A stretch of DNA of 13,649 bases, from contig JALSTL010000083.1 in NCBI GenBank assembly GCA_026983755.1, positions 1-13,649 on the forward strand, given 5' to 3'. This document shows positions 5,960 to 13,649 of the stretch, piece by piece; position 1 is the stretch's first letter, and every line of letters begins with the position of its first letter. This DNA is from Melioribacteraceae bacterium (GTDB lineage Bacteria > Bacteroidota > Ignavibacteria > Ignavibacteriales > Melioribacteraceae). Made by a program: the position numbers and the translations under genes. Under the pieces are notes generated by a model that saw only the letters and a program-made list of their open reading frames with translations, was not told where the DNA came from and ran no database searches.

Positions 5960-6835
5960 TTAATTTGCACCTCCCAATATTAAAGGTAAACCGTCTTTCC
6001 CGGAACCAATTACAATTACTTTGGTGTTGGAAGAATTAGCTAATTTTTCCGTTGCTTCAATACCTTTCCATTTTAATATATTTTGATTGATACCTTGCGA
6101 AACAATTTCTTGGAAATCCTTAATACCTTTTGCTTCAATTCTTTTTCTTTCGGCTTCTTGAGATTCTTTTTGAAGTATAAAAGACATACGTTGACTTTCT
6201 TGTTCGGCTTGCAATTTTTCTTCGATTGAACGCGTTAAACCTGTTGGCAATACAATTTGTCTTAAAGGAGCGTTTTCCACAATTATACCGCGCTTGTTAA
6301 CAATCTGTTCTAAATTTTTAGTTATTTGTTGTGCAAGAAGTTCCCGTTCCCCCGTATATAAGGCTTTAGCTTCGTATTTGGCCGTAACTCCTCTAACAAC
6401 CGATCTGAATTGCGGAATTAAAATAACATTTAAATAATCACCTGCTTCAACCGATTTATAAATATCGTTTGCCATTGCCGGATCAACGCGGAATAAAAGA
6501 CTTATTTCCAATTGTACGGGTAAACCCTCTTTTGAAGGAACGGTCATTGTTTCTTTTATTTCTTGGGTTTTGAAACTATATTTAATTATTTTAGCTAAAG
6601 GATTAACAATATTTACTCCGGGTTTTAATGTAGTGTCGCTAACTTTTCCCAAAAAATCAACAACACCAACAGTACCGGCAGGTATAATTGTAAATGTTCT
6701 TGAAAGAGCAAAAAGTAATGCGGCAATTGACATTACCAATGTTAGGGAACTTTCCTGTTTTCGCCCCGTTTGTTTCATGTTGCGGGATACAAAAAAAAGT
6801 ATTATTGCCGCAACAATTGCAAAAATAAAAATCAT
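5960..6835 (-). CDS. Prohibitin-like SPFH domain membrane protein
   Basis: 291 residues. Two hydrophobic segments at about 2-18 and 31-48 are followed by the SPFH core: RTFTIIPAGTVGVVDFLGKVSDTTLKPGVNIVNPL, then KEGLPVQLEISLLFRVDP, then VRGVTAKYEAKALYTGERELLAQQI, then GIIVENAPLRQIVLP. A charged coiled coil rich in Glu, Lys and Gln (about 205-240) precedes the C-terminal LPLILGG. Length and order are those of prohibitin family proteins, which form large ring assemblies on the membrane and modulate proteases such as FtsH. A perfect AGGAGGT lies ahead of the ATG. It follows deoA by 32 bases and precedes the DUF971 gene by 4. No functional link to either neighbour is known to me. Confidence 0.9.
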   Translation of the reverse strand: MIFIFAIVAAIILFFVSRNMKQTGRKQESSLTLVMSIAALLFALSRTFTIIPAGTVGVVDFLGKVSDTTLKPGVNIVNPLAKIIKYSFKTQEIKETMTVPSKEGLPVQLEISLLFRVDPAMANDIYKSVEAGDYLNVILIPQFRSVVRGVTAKYEAKALYTGERELLAQQITKNLEQIVNKRGIIVENAPLRQIVLPTGLTRSIEEKLQAEQESQRMSFILQKESQEAERKRIEAKGIKDFQEIVSQGINQNILKWKGIEATEKLANSSNTKVIVIGSGKDGLPLILGGAN

Positions 6836-6867
6836 ATTACCTCCTTGAACATTATGTTTATATGGAA

Positions 6868-8172
6868 TTATTTAATAATCAATTTGATTAGTTTAACACT
6901 TTTGGTTTTTTTATCGGATAATTTTATTGAACTTGAAATCATGTTTTTTGATAAATCGATTTTATCTTTTCGGTTTGTAAAAAGCTCTGCAATTACATCT
7001 CCCTTTTTTATTTTTGAACCTATTTTCGGATAGAAGATAATGCCAGCCGAAAAATCAATTTTATCTTCTTTTGTTTTTCTACCCGCACCCAATTCAAGCG
7101 AAGCCATACCTATTTTGTAATTATCCAATTTAGATATGTAACCGGATTTATCGGCTTTAATAATTTCTTTATATTTTGTTTTGGGATATTTTTTTAAATT
7201 TCGAATGTATGAAATATTACCGTTTTGCAGTTTAACAATTTCAGAAAATTTATCGAAAGCTTTTCCCGTTTTAATTATCTCTTTCGAAATTTCAATTCCT
7301 TCATTTATGCTTTGGGCTTTCCCGCCAAGATAAATCATTGCACCGGAAAGATGCAGTGTTACATCAAGCAAATCCTTTACATTTTTTCCTTGTAATACTT
7401 GTACGGATTCGTAAACTTCCAACCAGTTACCGATATAATTACCAAGAGGTTGATTCATATCGGTAATAAAAGAAATAACTTTTTTGTTAAAAGATTTTGC
7501 CGTTGACATTAAAGAATAAGCAAGAGCTTTGGCTTCGGTAAGTTTTTTCATAAAAGCACCGCTACCGGTTTTAACATCCAAAACTAGTCCGTCAATACCT
7601 TCGGCAAGTTTTTTGCTCATTATACTTGCCGTTATCAAAGGAATGGATTCTACCGTTGCCGTAACATCTCTGAGAGAATAAATTAACTTATCTGCAGGAG
7701 CAATATTTTTTGTTTGACCTATTAAAACCGCTTTACATTTTTTTATAACGTTTTTATATTGCTTTAAACTTAAATTGGTTTTAAAACCGGGGATGCTTTC
7801 AAGCTTATCCAATGTTCCTCCGCTGTGTCCAAGCCCTCTTCCGGAAATCATCGGAACATTTATTCCTGCAGCAGCAACTATAGGAGCAAGAATTAATGAT
7901 GTTTTATCTCCAACACCACCTGTTGAATGTTTATCAATCTTTTTACCGGGAATATCCGAAAGATCAATAATCTTTCCGCTGTAAAGCATGGATTTTGTTA
8001 GAGCGGCCGTTTCTTTTTTATTCATACCGTTAATATAACTTGCCATTAAAAAAGCGGAAAACTGATAATCGGGTATTTCCTTTTGGCTATAAGAATTTAT
8101 CAGAAAGTCGATTTCTTTTTTTGTAAGACTTTTTCCGTCTCTTTTCTTTTTTATAATTGTTACGGTGTTCAT
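6868..8172 (-). CDS. deoA: Pyrimidine-nucleoside (thymidine) phosphorylase
   Basis: 434 residues, the normal length. It catalyses reversible phosphorolysis of thymidine, deoxyuridine or uridine to base plus pentose 1-phosphate in nucleoside salvage, in the cytoplasm. Diagnostic sequences: KHSTGGVGDKTSL (81-93, phosphate binding), the family signature SGRGLGHSGGTLDKLESIPG (110-129), and SLRDVTATVESIPLITASIMSKKLAEG (166-192), which includes Arg168, Ser183 and Lys187/Lys188, the region equivalent to the pyrimidine-binding residues of the E. coli enzyme. The C-terminal part (LELGAGRKTKEDKIDFSAGI, then KKGDVIAELFTN) is the usual alpha/beta domain. Whether it is thymidine-specific (deoA) or of broad specificity (pdp) cannot be decided by eye. 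First gene of the leftward unit; the leader is A/T-rich without a Shine-Dalgarno. Confidence 0.95.
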   Translation of the reverse strand: MNTVTIIKKKRDGKSLTKKEIDFLINSYSQKEIPDYQFSAFLMASYINGMNKKETAALTKSMLYSGKIIDLSDIPGKKIDKHSTGGVGDKTSLILAPIVAAAGINVPMISGRGLGHSGGTLDKLESIPGFKTNLSLKQYKNVIKKCKAVLIGQTKNIAPADKLIYSLRDVTATVESIPLITASIMSKKLAEGIDGLVLDVKTGSGAFMKKLTEAKALAYSLMSTAKSFNKKVISFITDMNQPLGNYIGNWLEVYESVQVLQGKNVKDLLDVTLHLSGAMIYLGGKAQSINEGIEISKEIIKTGKAFDKFSEIVKLQNGNISYIRNLKKYPKTKYKEIIKADKSGYISKLDNYKIGMASLELGAGRKTKEDKIDFSAGIIFYPKIGSKIKKGDVIAELFTNRKDKIDLSKNMISSSIKLSDKKTKSVKLIKLIIK

Positions 8173-8245
8173 GATTTTTATTTTTTTATTAAATGGAATA
8201 TTAAAATATAGTTAATTGGTTTTAAAAAAATAAGACCTTTATATA

Positions 8246-8274
8246 TTGAATTTAAGCGGTAATTTGAATATAAT
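8246..8274 (+). promoter_or_regulatory. Sigma70-like promoter of pepT
   Basis: TTGAAT (8246-8251), a 17-base spacer and a perfect TATAAT (8269-8274) lie 45 bases ahead of the pepT ATG at 8319, giving a leader of roughly 38 bases. It sits in the 146-base divergent gap shared with deoA. The AT-rich background makes chance matches more likely, but spacing and both boxes are good. Confidence 0.55.
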
Positions 8275-8318
8275 ATATTTATAAATCTATTTATTGTAAA
8301 CAAATATTGAGGTTCATA

Positions 8319-9563
8319 ATGTTTGACGATAGTTATACTTTTACGTGTGTTGAAAGATTTTTAAAATATGTAAAATACGATACACAATCGGACGAAGAAT
8401 CCGAAACTTTTCCAAGCGATCCCAAGCAACTTGAGTTATCTAAAGATTTGGTAACGGAGTTAAAAGAAATTGGATTAACCGATGCGCACATGGACGAAAA
8501 CGGTTATGTTTTGGCTACTTTACCAAGTAACAGCAATAAAAATGTTCCGGTAATAGGTTTTATTTCTCATGTAGATACTTCACCGGCGGTAACGGGTAAA
8601 AACGTAAAGCCGAAAATCTTTAAAAATTATCAAGGCGGTAATATTGTTTTGGAAAACGGGAAGGTGATTGCCGCAGATGAAAATCCGGAATTAAAAGATA
8701 TGATTGGGTTCGATATTATTACAACGGACGGAACAACTTTACTTGGTGCAGACGATAAAGCCGGAATAGCCGAAATAATGGATGCAATGAATTATTTGGT
8801 TAAACATCCCGAAGTAAAACACGGAACAATAAAAATATGTTTTACCCCCGATGAAGAAGTTGGACGCGGAACCGAAAAGTTTGATGTTGAAAAATTCGGT
8901 GCAAAATATGCTTATACTATTGACGGCGGAACAAGAGGAGAAATTGAAACGGAAACCTTTAGTGCCGATGCAGTTAATATTACATTTATAGGTAAAAATG
9001 TTCATCCCGGTTATGCCAAAGGTAAAATGATCAACTCGGTTAAAATGGCTTCTTATTTTATGGAACTGTTACCTAAGGATAGACTTTCTCCGGAAACAAC
9101 CGAAGGAAGAGAAGGATATGTTCATTGTACTCAAATAAGCGGTAACGAAGAGAAAACAATATTAAAATTTATTATTAGAGATTTTGTTGATGAAAAACTT
9201 AAAGAATATGAAAATTTCTTAAAAGAATTAGTGGATAAAACTGTAGAAAATTTTCCGGGCTCCAATTCCGAATTTGAAATAATTGAACAATATAGAAATA
9301 TGAAAAATGTTTTGGTTCAACATCCGGAAGTAGAAAATAATGCTTTGGAAGCTTTAAAAAGATTGAAAATAACACCAATACAATCTGCTATTCGTGGCGG
9401 AACGGACGGCTCCAAACTGAGTTTTATGGGATTGCCCACTCCGAATTTATTTGCCGGCGGTCATAATTTCCATGCTGTTACTGAATATGTTGCAATTCAA
9501 GATATGGAAATGGCAACAAAAACAATTGTTGAACTTTGTAAAATATGGGAAGAAAAAGCCTAG
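8319..9563 (+). CDS. pepT: Peptidase T (tripeptide aminopeptidase, M20 family)
   Basis: 414 residues (E. coli PepT has 408). It removes the N-terminal residue from tripeptides in the cytoplasm using two zinc ions. Visible motifs: VIGFISHVDTSPAVTG with His84 (metal) and Asp86; LLGADDKAG with Asp145 (bridging metal); FTPDEEVGRG with Glu179 (general base) and Glu180 (metal); TIDGGTRGEIETETF with Asp202; RGGTDGSKLSFMGLPTPNLFAGGHNFHAVTEY with the last metal histidine, probably His385. These are complete, so the enzyme should be active. The ATG at 8319 is chosen because GAGG lies 6 bases upstream; a TTG at 8307 in the same frame is not needed. Monocistronic, with its own promoter and terminator. 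Confidence 0.96.
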   Translation: MFDDSYTFTCVERFLKYVKYDTQSDEESETFPSDPKQLELSKDLVTELKEIGLTDAHMDENGYVLATLPSNSNKNVPVIGFISHVDTSPAVTGKNVKPKIFKNYQGGNIVLENGKVIAADENPELKDMIGFDIITTDGTTLLGADDKAGIAEIMDAMNYLVKHPEVKHGTIKICFTPDEEVGRGTEKFDVEKFGAKYAYTIDGGTRGEIETETFSADAVNITFIGKNVHPGYAKGKMINSVKMASYFMELLPKDRLSPETTEGREGYVHCTQISGNEEKTILKFIIRDFVDEKLKEYENFLKELVDKTVENFPGSNSEFEIIEQYRNMKNVLVQHPEVENNALEALKRLKITPIQSAIRGGTDGSKLSFMGLPTPNLFAGGHNFHAVTEYVAIQDMEMATKTIVELCKIWEEKA

Positions 9564-9569
9564 CTTCAA

Positions 9570-9651
9570 AACCTCTGAGATTAAATTACGATTTTTATTT
9601 ATTGTTTATAATATTAAAAATAAAATAATTTAATCTTTGAGGTTCGTTTTT
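9570..9651 (+). terminator. Long hairpin terminator after pepT
   Basis: The 18-base arms 9570-9587 and 9627-9644 pair at 16 of 18 positions (AACCTC...AGATTAAATT), an inner AT-only stem (9593-9600 with 9618-9625) extends the fold, and CGTTTTT follows. It lies 7 bases after the pepT stop. On the other strand it ends with GGTTTTG, so it may also stop the convergent DUF4175 transcript. The large stem is unusual for a simple terminator. Confidence 0.6.
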
Positions 9652-9667
9652 AATGTGGTATTGCAAT

Positions 9668-12600
9668 TTAATTTCCCTTGATGTTTTTTAACTGTTCGAA
9701 ATATTTGCGTATTAGTTCTTGATAATCTTTCGAGTAACCTTCTTTAACGGCTCGAAGTAATTCATCGCGCAATTTATCTTTAATTTTTGTATCGGATAAA
9801 TTTAATTGAACCGGAGATTTTATATTAAAATTTTTACCTTTTTCCGATTCTCTTTTCTTTTCAAAATCTCTTTCGTTTATTGAACGTTGTGCATCCAAAA
9901 GTTTTGTTAATATTTTTTCTTGTTTATGTATTAACTTGTCATTTATTTTTTTACTGTTAAAATCCGAAATAACTTCTTGCATATCCTCCAAAATTTTATC
10001 CAAGTCTGAAGCTATTTTTTTTGATTGTCCCGATTGTTTTGCTTCTTTGTTTAATTGTTCCAATGATTTTTGAATTTGACTTTGTTTTTCTGCAAGACGT
10101 TGCATAGAAGAGAGTTGTTGAAATGAAAGTTGACCTTGTTTTAATTGTTGTGTTAGTTTGTTTAAGCCCAATTGTTGTTGAGAAAGATTTTGTAGTTGCT
10201 GCATTAAAGACATCATTCCGCTTCCGTTTCCGCCGCCTTGCATCATCTGTTTTAACGAATTTTGCATAAGCAATGCAGCTTGATTTAAATTTTTCATTGA
10301 TTCATTTTGTTTGTATGATGCTTGATTTCCGTTTCCGTTTTGTAACCCCGCAATTGCTTGCTTCATCGATTGTTTTGCTTCTCCGAGATATTTTCCCATT
10401 TCCGGAGTAATGGCAAAAGTTTTTTGAGATAGTTTATTTAACCGTTTTAATATATTATTTAAGTTTTCCGAAACATTCATTTGAGCTTCTGCGGTTTTGG
10501 GTAATTCCGAAGAACGCATTTTATTTTTTTCCGTTTCTTGTTGCAATTTCTCTTCTTCTTTAGATAGAGATATTAAGTCGTTTATTGTTTTCATCATATT
10601 TTGCATTACCATTTGTTGATTTTGCATTTGCATTTGTTGTTTTAATTGTTGCATTCGGTTCATTGTTGTTTTTATGTTTTTATCCAATTGCCGCATATTT
10701 TGTAATGCTTTTTGCAAATTGTTTTTTTGTAATTGCTCCAATGTTTGCTTTGATATTTCTTGGTTGTTTTGTTTTTCAAATTCTTTTTTTATCTCTTCTG
10801 TTTTATCTTTCGGCATATCGTTTATTTCTTTCATTTTGTCATTAAGTTTGCTTATTTCTTTTTGTAAATTTTTCAATTGTTCGTCTATGTTTTTTTGTTT
10901 GTCTGTTAAATCTTTATTCGATTTATTCCGTTCTGTTTTTTCCGAAAGGTTTTTAATGTCTTTTGTCAGCTTTTCTGTTCGTTTAATTATTTCATCTATT
11001 TTTTGTTCAATTTGAATTTGTTTTAACAAATTCAATGTTCGTTCAATACTTTTTTTAAATGCTTCTTCATTTGCCGCAAAATTTTCCAAATTATTTTGTA
11101 CTTTATTTCTGTTTAAACTTTCCAAAGCTTTTTGCATTTTATTCAATGCTTTTTGTAAATCTTTGCTATTAAGTTCATTCATTAAATTTTGTAATTCGTT
11201 ATATTTTTTCATTGTTTCTTCGGATATCAAATTATTTTTCATCATTTCTTGTTTAAGTTTGTTTATGCCGGTTCTTATGTCGTTGTTTTTTTCGGAAAGC
11301 CGTTTAAAATTCTCAAGTGTTTTTTGAAGCTTTTCTTTTTCGTTCCAATCTATTTTTTTTTGTTTTTGTTTAAGTTTGTTAGAAAGTTCTTTTATGTTTT
11401 TACCCAATTCTTCGGATTCTTTTAAAGTTTCTTTTAACTTTTTTATTGAATTGTTTTGTGATATTTCCGCTTGTGTAAATAGTTCGTCTAACGAAGGAAC
11501 GCGTATTTTAAACATTTCGCTTTTTGTTGATTTTGGTCCGTTAATATCATCATTATCAAAAATTTCCAAATAAAATGAAATGAAGTTTTTTTCTCTTACT
11601 CCAAGTTTTAATAAATTCCATTCGTAAAAAAAGTTTTGTTCCGGTTGAGTTTGCTTTATCGGAATATTTACGGAAGTAAATTTATCGGAGGTATCGGCCA
11701 CCGTTTTTGTAATTTTATAATTCAACATCAGTTTTGAAAAACCGAAGTCGTCTTTAATTGTTCCTTTGATATTAACCAAATCGTTTTGCGGTAATAAAAA
11801 ATTTTTTTCGGGAGAAGTAATATTGATAAAAGGAAAATTATCCGTTAAAATTTTAATATTATAATTAACGGGGTTTTCATTTTTATTGCCGTCAATATCT
11901 CTAAGTGAAATAAAATAATTAAAGTCTTTCAAAACGGTAATTTTCCTTTTGGCTGTGTTTCCGTTTATTTTGAAATTAATTTTTTGTTTGTTGTTTTTTA
12001 CAAGATTAGCAGCAGATAATTTTTTAGTGCTTTTAATTTTAAATAAAATTTTTGTACCGGATAAAACACTAACATTACCATTATCGTCTTGACTAAAAGA
12101 GTGTATGTGTGAATATCGCGGTGGAAAAATATCCAAATGTAAATAATTAACAATCGGAGGATTTAGCACCTTAACCGAAAAGGTAATTGTTTTTATATTT
12201 TTACTAAGTGCAAAATAGGTAAAAGAATTTTGAACGTTATTTAAGTTAAGAGTAAATACATTATTGGAATCCGGCGTAACTTTGTGTTCCGAAAATTCGG
12301 TTTCGAACTTTGTTTTTGTTAAAATTGAAACTTGTTCTGGAATTTTCCCTATTGCTTTAACTTTTATGGTAACGTTTTTCCCTTTTTTTGTTTTAACGTT
12401 ACCGGTAAGAACTTTTAAAATAAATTCGGAAGGTTTGCTATATTGAGTATTAAAGTGAATTAAACGTAATGTGGCAGAACGCATTTGAGGAAAAACCAAA
12501 AGTGAAAAAAAAGCAATGGAAAATACGGCGAAAAAAATTCGGAACATTTTTTTTACTTTTGAGTAATCTATAATATTAAGAAAATCAAGGTTTTCAATGG

Positions 12601-13018
12601 TTTTGTAAACCGTTTCAAAAGCGGCTTCGGTTAACTTAAGCGAAGATGCATTTCTATCTTCCAAAAGTTGTAAGGAATTTACCAATTTATCTTTTATACC
12701 GTTAAAGTGGTTTCCTATTTTAATTGCGGCTTTTTGATAATTATCGAAGGAATTTTTTTTAAATAGTTTTATTACGGGTATTAAAATCCAAATTATAAAG
12801 AAAACTATAACTGTTACGGAAAATAAAATAAAAAAGATAAATTTTATCGAAGTTCCGAAATAGTTAAAATTTTCAAAAAAAGATAAAACACCGAAAATAA
12901 GTAAACACCATATAAACAATTTTAAAATACCTATTTTCAAAACGTTGAGTTTTTCTTTGTAGATGAATCCGGAAAGTTTTGCTAAAACAATGTTTTTTTT
13001 ATGTAAAATATTATTCAT
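9668..13018 (-). CDS. DUF4175 family membrane/coiled-coil protein
   Basis: 1116 residues. Hydrophobic segments at about 33-48, 58-82 and 160-176 form a membrane anchor region. Residues about 177-500 are beta-rich, with Ig-like repeats (for example KGKNVTIKVKAIGKIPEQVSI, LNPPIVNYLHLDIFPPRY, FPFINITSPEKNFLLPQNDLVNIKGTIKDDFGFSKLML) and should lie outside the cytoplasm. From about 500 (RVPSLDELF) to about 890 it is a long Lys/Glu/Asn/Gln coiled coil, with a Met/Gln-rich patch near 790-810 and a Gly-rich MMQGGGNGSGMMSL near 928. The end, DELLRAVKEGYSKDYQELIRKYFEQL, is the conserved terminus of DUF4175. The function of the family is unknown. It follows the DUF4159 gene by 14 bases, and the two families commonly occur together near MoxR/DUF58/Bat-type genes in Bacteroidota and Chlorobi; those would lie beyond the right edge. 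No clear Shine-Dalgarno, suggesting coupling. Confidence 0.85.
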   Translation of the reverse strand: MNNILHKKNIVLAKLSGFIYKEKLNVLKIGILKLFIWCLLIFGVLSFFENFNYFGTSIKFIFFILFSVTVIVFFIIWILIPVIKLFKKNSFDNYQKAAIKIGNHFNGIKDKLVNSLQLLEDRNASSLKLTEAAFETVYKTIENLDFLNIIDYSKVKKMFRIFFAVFSIAFFSLLVFPQMRSATLRLIHFNTQYSKPSEFILKVLTGNVKTKKGKNVTIKVKAIGKIPEQVSILTKTKFETEFSEHKVTPDSNNVFTLNLNNVQNSFTYFALSKNIKTITFSVKVLNPPIVNYLHLDIFPPRYSHIHSFSQDDNGNVSVLSGTKILFKIKSTKKLSAANLVKNNKQKINFKINGNTAKRKITVLKDFNYFISLRDIDGNKNENPVNYNIKILTDNFPFINITSPEKNFLLPQNDLVNIKGTIKDDFGFSKLMLNYKITKTVADTSDKFTSVNIPIKQTQPEQNFFYEWNLLKLGVREKNFISFYLEIFDNDDINGPKSTKSEMFKIRVPSLDELFTQAEISQNNSIKKLKETLKESEELGKNIKELSNKLKQKQKKIDWNEKEKLQKTLENFKRLSEKNNDIRTGINKLKQEMMKNNLISEETMKKYNELQNLMNELNSKDLQKALNKMQKALESLNRNKVQNNLENFAANEEAFKKSIERTLNLLKQIQIEQKIDEIIKRTEKLTKDIKNLSEKTERNKSNKDLTDKQKNIDEQLKNLQKEISKLNDKMKEINDMPKDKTEEIKKEFEKQNNQEISKQTLEQLQKNNLQKALQNMRQLDKNIKTTMNRMQQLKQQMQMQNQQMVMQNMMKTINDLISLSKEEEKLQQETEKNKMRSSELPKTAEAQMNVSENLNNILKRLNKLSQKTFAITPEMGKYLGEAKQSMKQAIAGLQNGNGNQASYKQNESMKNLNQAALLMQNSLKQMMQGGGNGSGMMSLMQQLQNLSQQQLGLNKLTQQLKQGQLSFQQLSSMQRLAEKQSQIQKSLEQLNKEAKQSGQSKKIASDLDKILEDMQEVISDFNSKKINDKLIHKQEKILTKLLDAQRSINERDFEKKRESEKGKNFNIKSPVQLNLSDTKIKDKLRDELLRAVKEGYSKDYQELIRKYFEQLKNIKGN

Positions 13019-13032
13019 AAGGTAAAAATATT

Positions 13033-13649
13033 TCAGTTAGAAAGAGCATAAATAACCAAATTGGTTCCGAACTCAAGAGCTTCTTTTCTTTTTTCGGGCG
13101 GATCGTTATGAACGTTGGCATCTGCCCAACCGTCGCTCGGATTGCTTTCGTATGTATAATAAATGACCAATCTTTTATTTAAAAAAATACCGAAACCTTG
13201 CGGCGGTTTATTATTGTGTTTATGTATTTTGGGCGGTCCTTTTTCAAAATCGTAAAATGCATGGTATATTTCGTGATTAAAAGGAAGTTCAACAAGTGCA
13301 TTTTTAGGAAACACTTTTTTTATTTCTCTTCGGAAAGCTTTATCCAAACCGTAATCATCATCAACATACATAAAACCGCCGTTTTCAAAATATGTTCTTA
13401 AGTTTTTTACATCGCTTTCTGAAAAAACTATGTTGCCGTGTCCGGTTAAAAAAAGAAACGGAAAATTAAAAATTTCATCTTTGGATAAATCGGCAAATGT
13501 ATATTCCGCATTAACTTTTATATTGGTGTTATTTTTTATAAAATTCAACAAATTAACTTCACACGATGGATCGTTGTACCAATCTCCGCCCCCCTTATAT
13601 TTTAATCTTGCAATTTGAAACCCCAAATCTGATTGAGAGAAAATTATAC
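13033..13649 (-). CDS. DUF4159 domain protein (N-terminus outside the window)
   Basis: 205 codons are visible; the frame stays open to the right edge and the TTG at 13626 is not the real start. The codons upstream read IIFSQSD, which looks like the end of a signal peptide, so the protein is probably exported and about 15-20 residues are missing. Conserved DUF4159 elements: FQIARLKYKGGGDWYNDPS, FPFLFLTGHGNIVFSESDVKNLRTYFENGGFMYVDDDYG, FRREIKKVFP, LPFNHEIYHAFYDF, and NDPPEKRKEALEFGTNLVIYALS at the end. The domain resembles a class I glutamine-amidotransferase-like fold without a visible catalytic triad, and the family function is unknown. It precedes DUF4175 by 14 bases and is probably co-transcribed with it. 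Confidence 0.87.
   Translation of the reverse strand, partial: IIFSQSDLGFQIARLKYKGGGDWYNDPSCEVNLLNFIKNNTNIKVNAEYTFADLSKDEIFNFPFLFLTGHGNIVFSESDVKNLRTYFENGGFMYVDDDYGLDKAFRREIKKVFPKNALVELPFNHEIYHAFYDFEKGPPKIHKHNNKPPQGFGIFLNKRLVIYYTYESNPSDGWADANVHNDPPEKRKEALEFGTNLVIYALSN

Noticed and set aside
3575..8306. A 16-base match in opposite orientation (TATTTGTTTACAATAA at 3575-3590 and its complement at 8291-8306)
   Set aside because: In an AT-rich window of this size about one such match is expected by chance, and the two sites have no common context.
10050..10330. Repetitive Gln/Met/Asn codons in DUF4175 resembling a tandem repeat
   Set aside because: No fixed-length DNA repeat unit is visible; it is low-complexity coiled-coil coding sequence.
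10585..11015. Plus-strand frames rich in Phe, Leu, Ser and Cys that look like membrane proteins
   Set aside because: They are antisense to the Lys/Glu/Asn-rich coiled coil of DUF4175; complementing AAA/GAA-type codons produces Phe/Leu/Ser-rich shadows.
13624..13626. TTG at 13626 as the start of the DUF4159 gene
   Set aside because: The frame continues to the window edge with residues like the end of a signal peptide (IIFSQS), so the gene is cut, not started here.
1..13649. CRISPR array, tRNA or rRNA genes, IS element or phage genes
   Set aside because: No regularly spaced direct repeats, cloverleaf-like segments, transposase or integrase motifs were seen on either strand.

Overview
The window is AT-rich and looks like a chromosomal segment of a Gram-negative bacterium of the Bacteroidota/Chlorobi group, most likely an Ignavibacteria-type lineage. 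The best clue is the C-terminal sorting domain of the protein at 259-1308, with its NYPNPFNPTTTIKY opening, typical of secreted proteins in Ignavibacteria and neighbours. Families such as Omp28, DUF6029, DUF6132, DUF4175 and DUF4159 point the same way. This placement rests on family recognition, not on a search. I see no tRNA, rRNA, CRISPR array, transposase or integrase.

Left part (1-5560): an envelope redox region made of two divergent transcription units. The leftward unit runs from 3419 to the left edge: a periplasmic TlpA-like thioredoxin, a DUF6029-type outer-membrane beta-barrel, an Omp28-like secreted thioredoxin-fold protein with a sorting domain, and the start of a lipoprotein. Genes in it overlap or are separated by a few tens of bases. 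The rightward unit (3858-5560) holds a DUF6132 small membrane protein, a DUF1858 CxxC protein, a membrane-anchored TlpA-like thioredoxin and a DUF3365 lipoprotein with a CxxCH haem motif. Almost every product carries a cysteine pair or haem motif and sits in or beyond the inner membrane, so an envelope thiol/electron-transfer role is the natural inference. The 438-base gap between the two units has a strong hairpin and a possibly broken small gene.

Middle part (5614-9563): a leftward unit deoA (pyrimidine-nucleoside phosphorylase), prohibitin-like SPFH protein and DUF971 protein; then, divergent from it, pepT (peptidase T) with a recognisable sigma70-like promoter and a long terminator hairpin. 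These are housekeeping or salvage genes.

Right part (9668-13649): a leftward pair, DUF4159 (cut by the right edge) and the 1116-residue DUF4175 membrane/coiled-coil protein. These two families are commonly neighbours in this group and have no established function.

The most interesting points are: the only two cysteines of the beta-barrel lie in a predicted surface loop between two thioredoxin-fold gene neighbours; a palindromic short-repeat sequence is read in frame inside the sorting domain of the Omp28-like protein; and the membrane TlpA protein ends with the APDFSLP motif that normally begins such domains.
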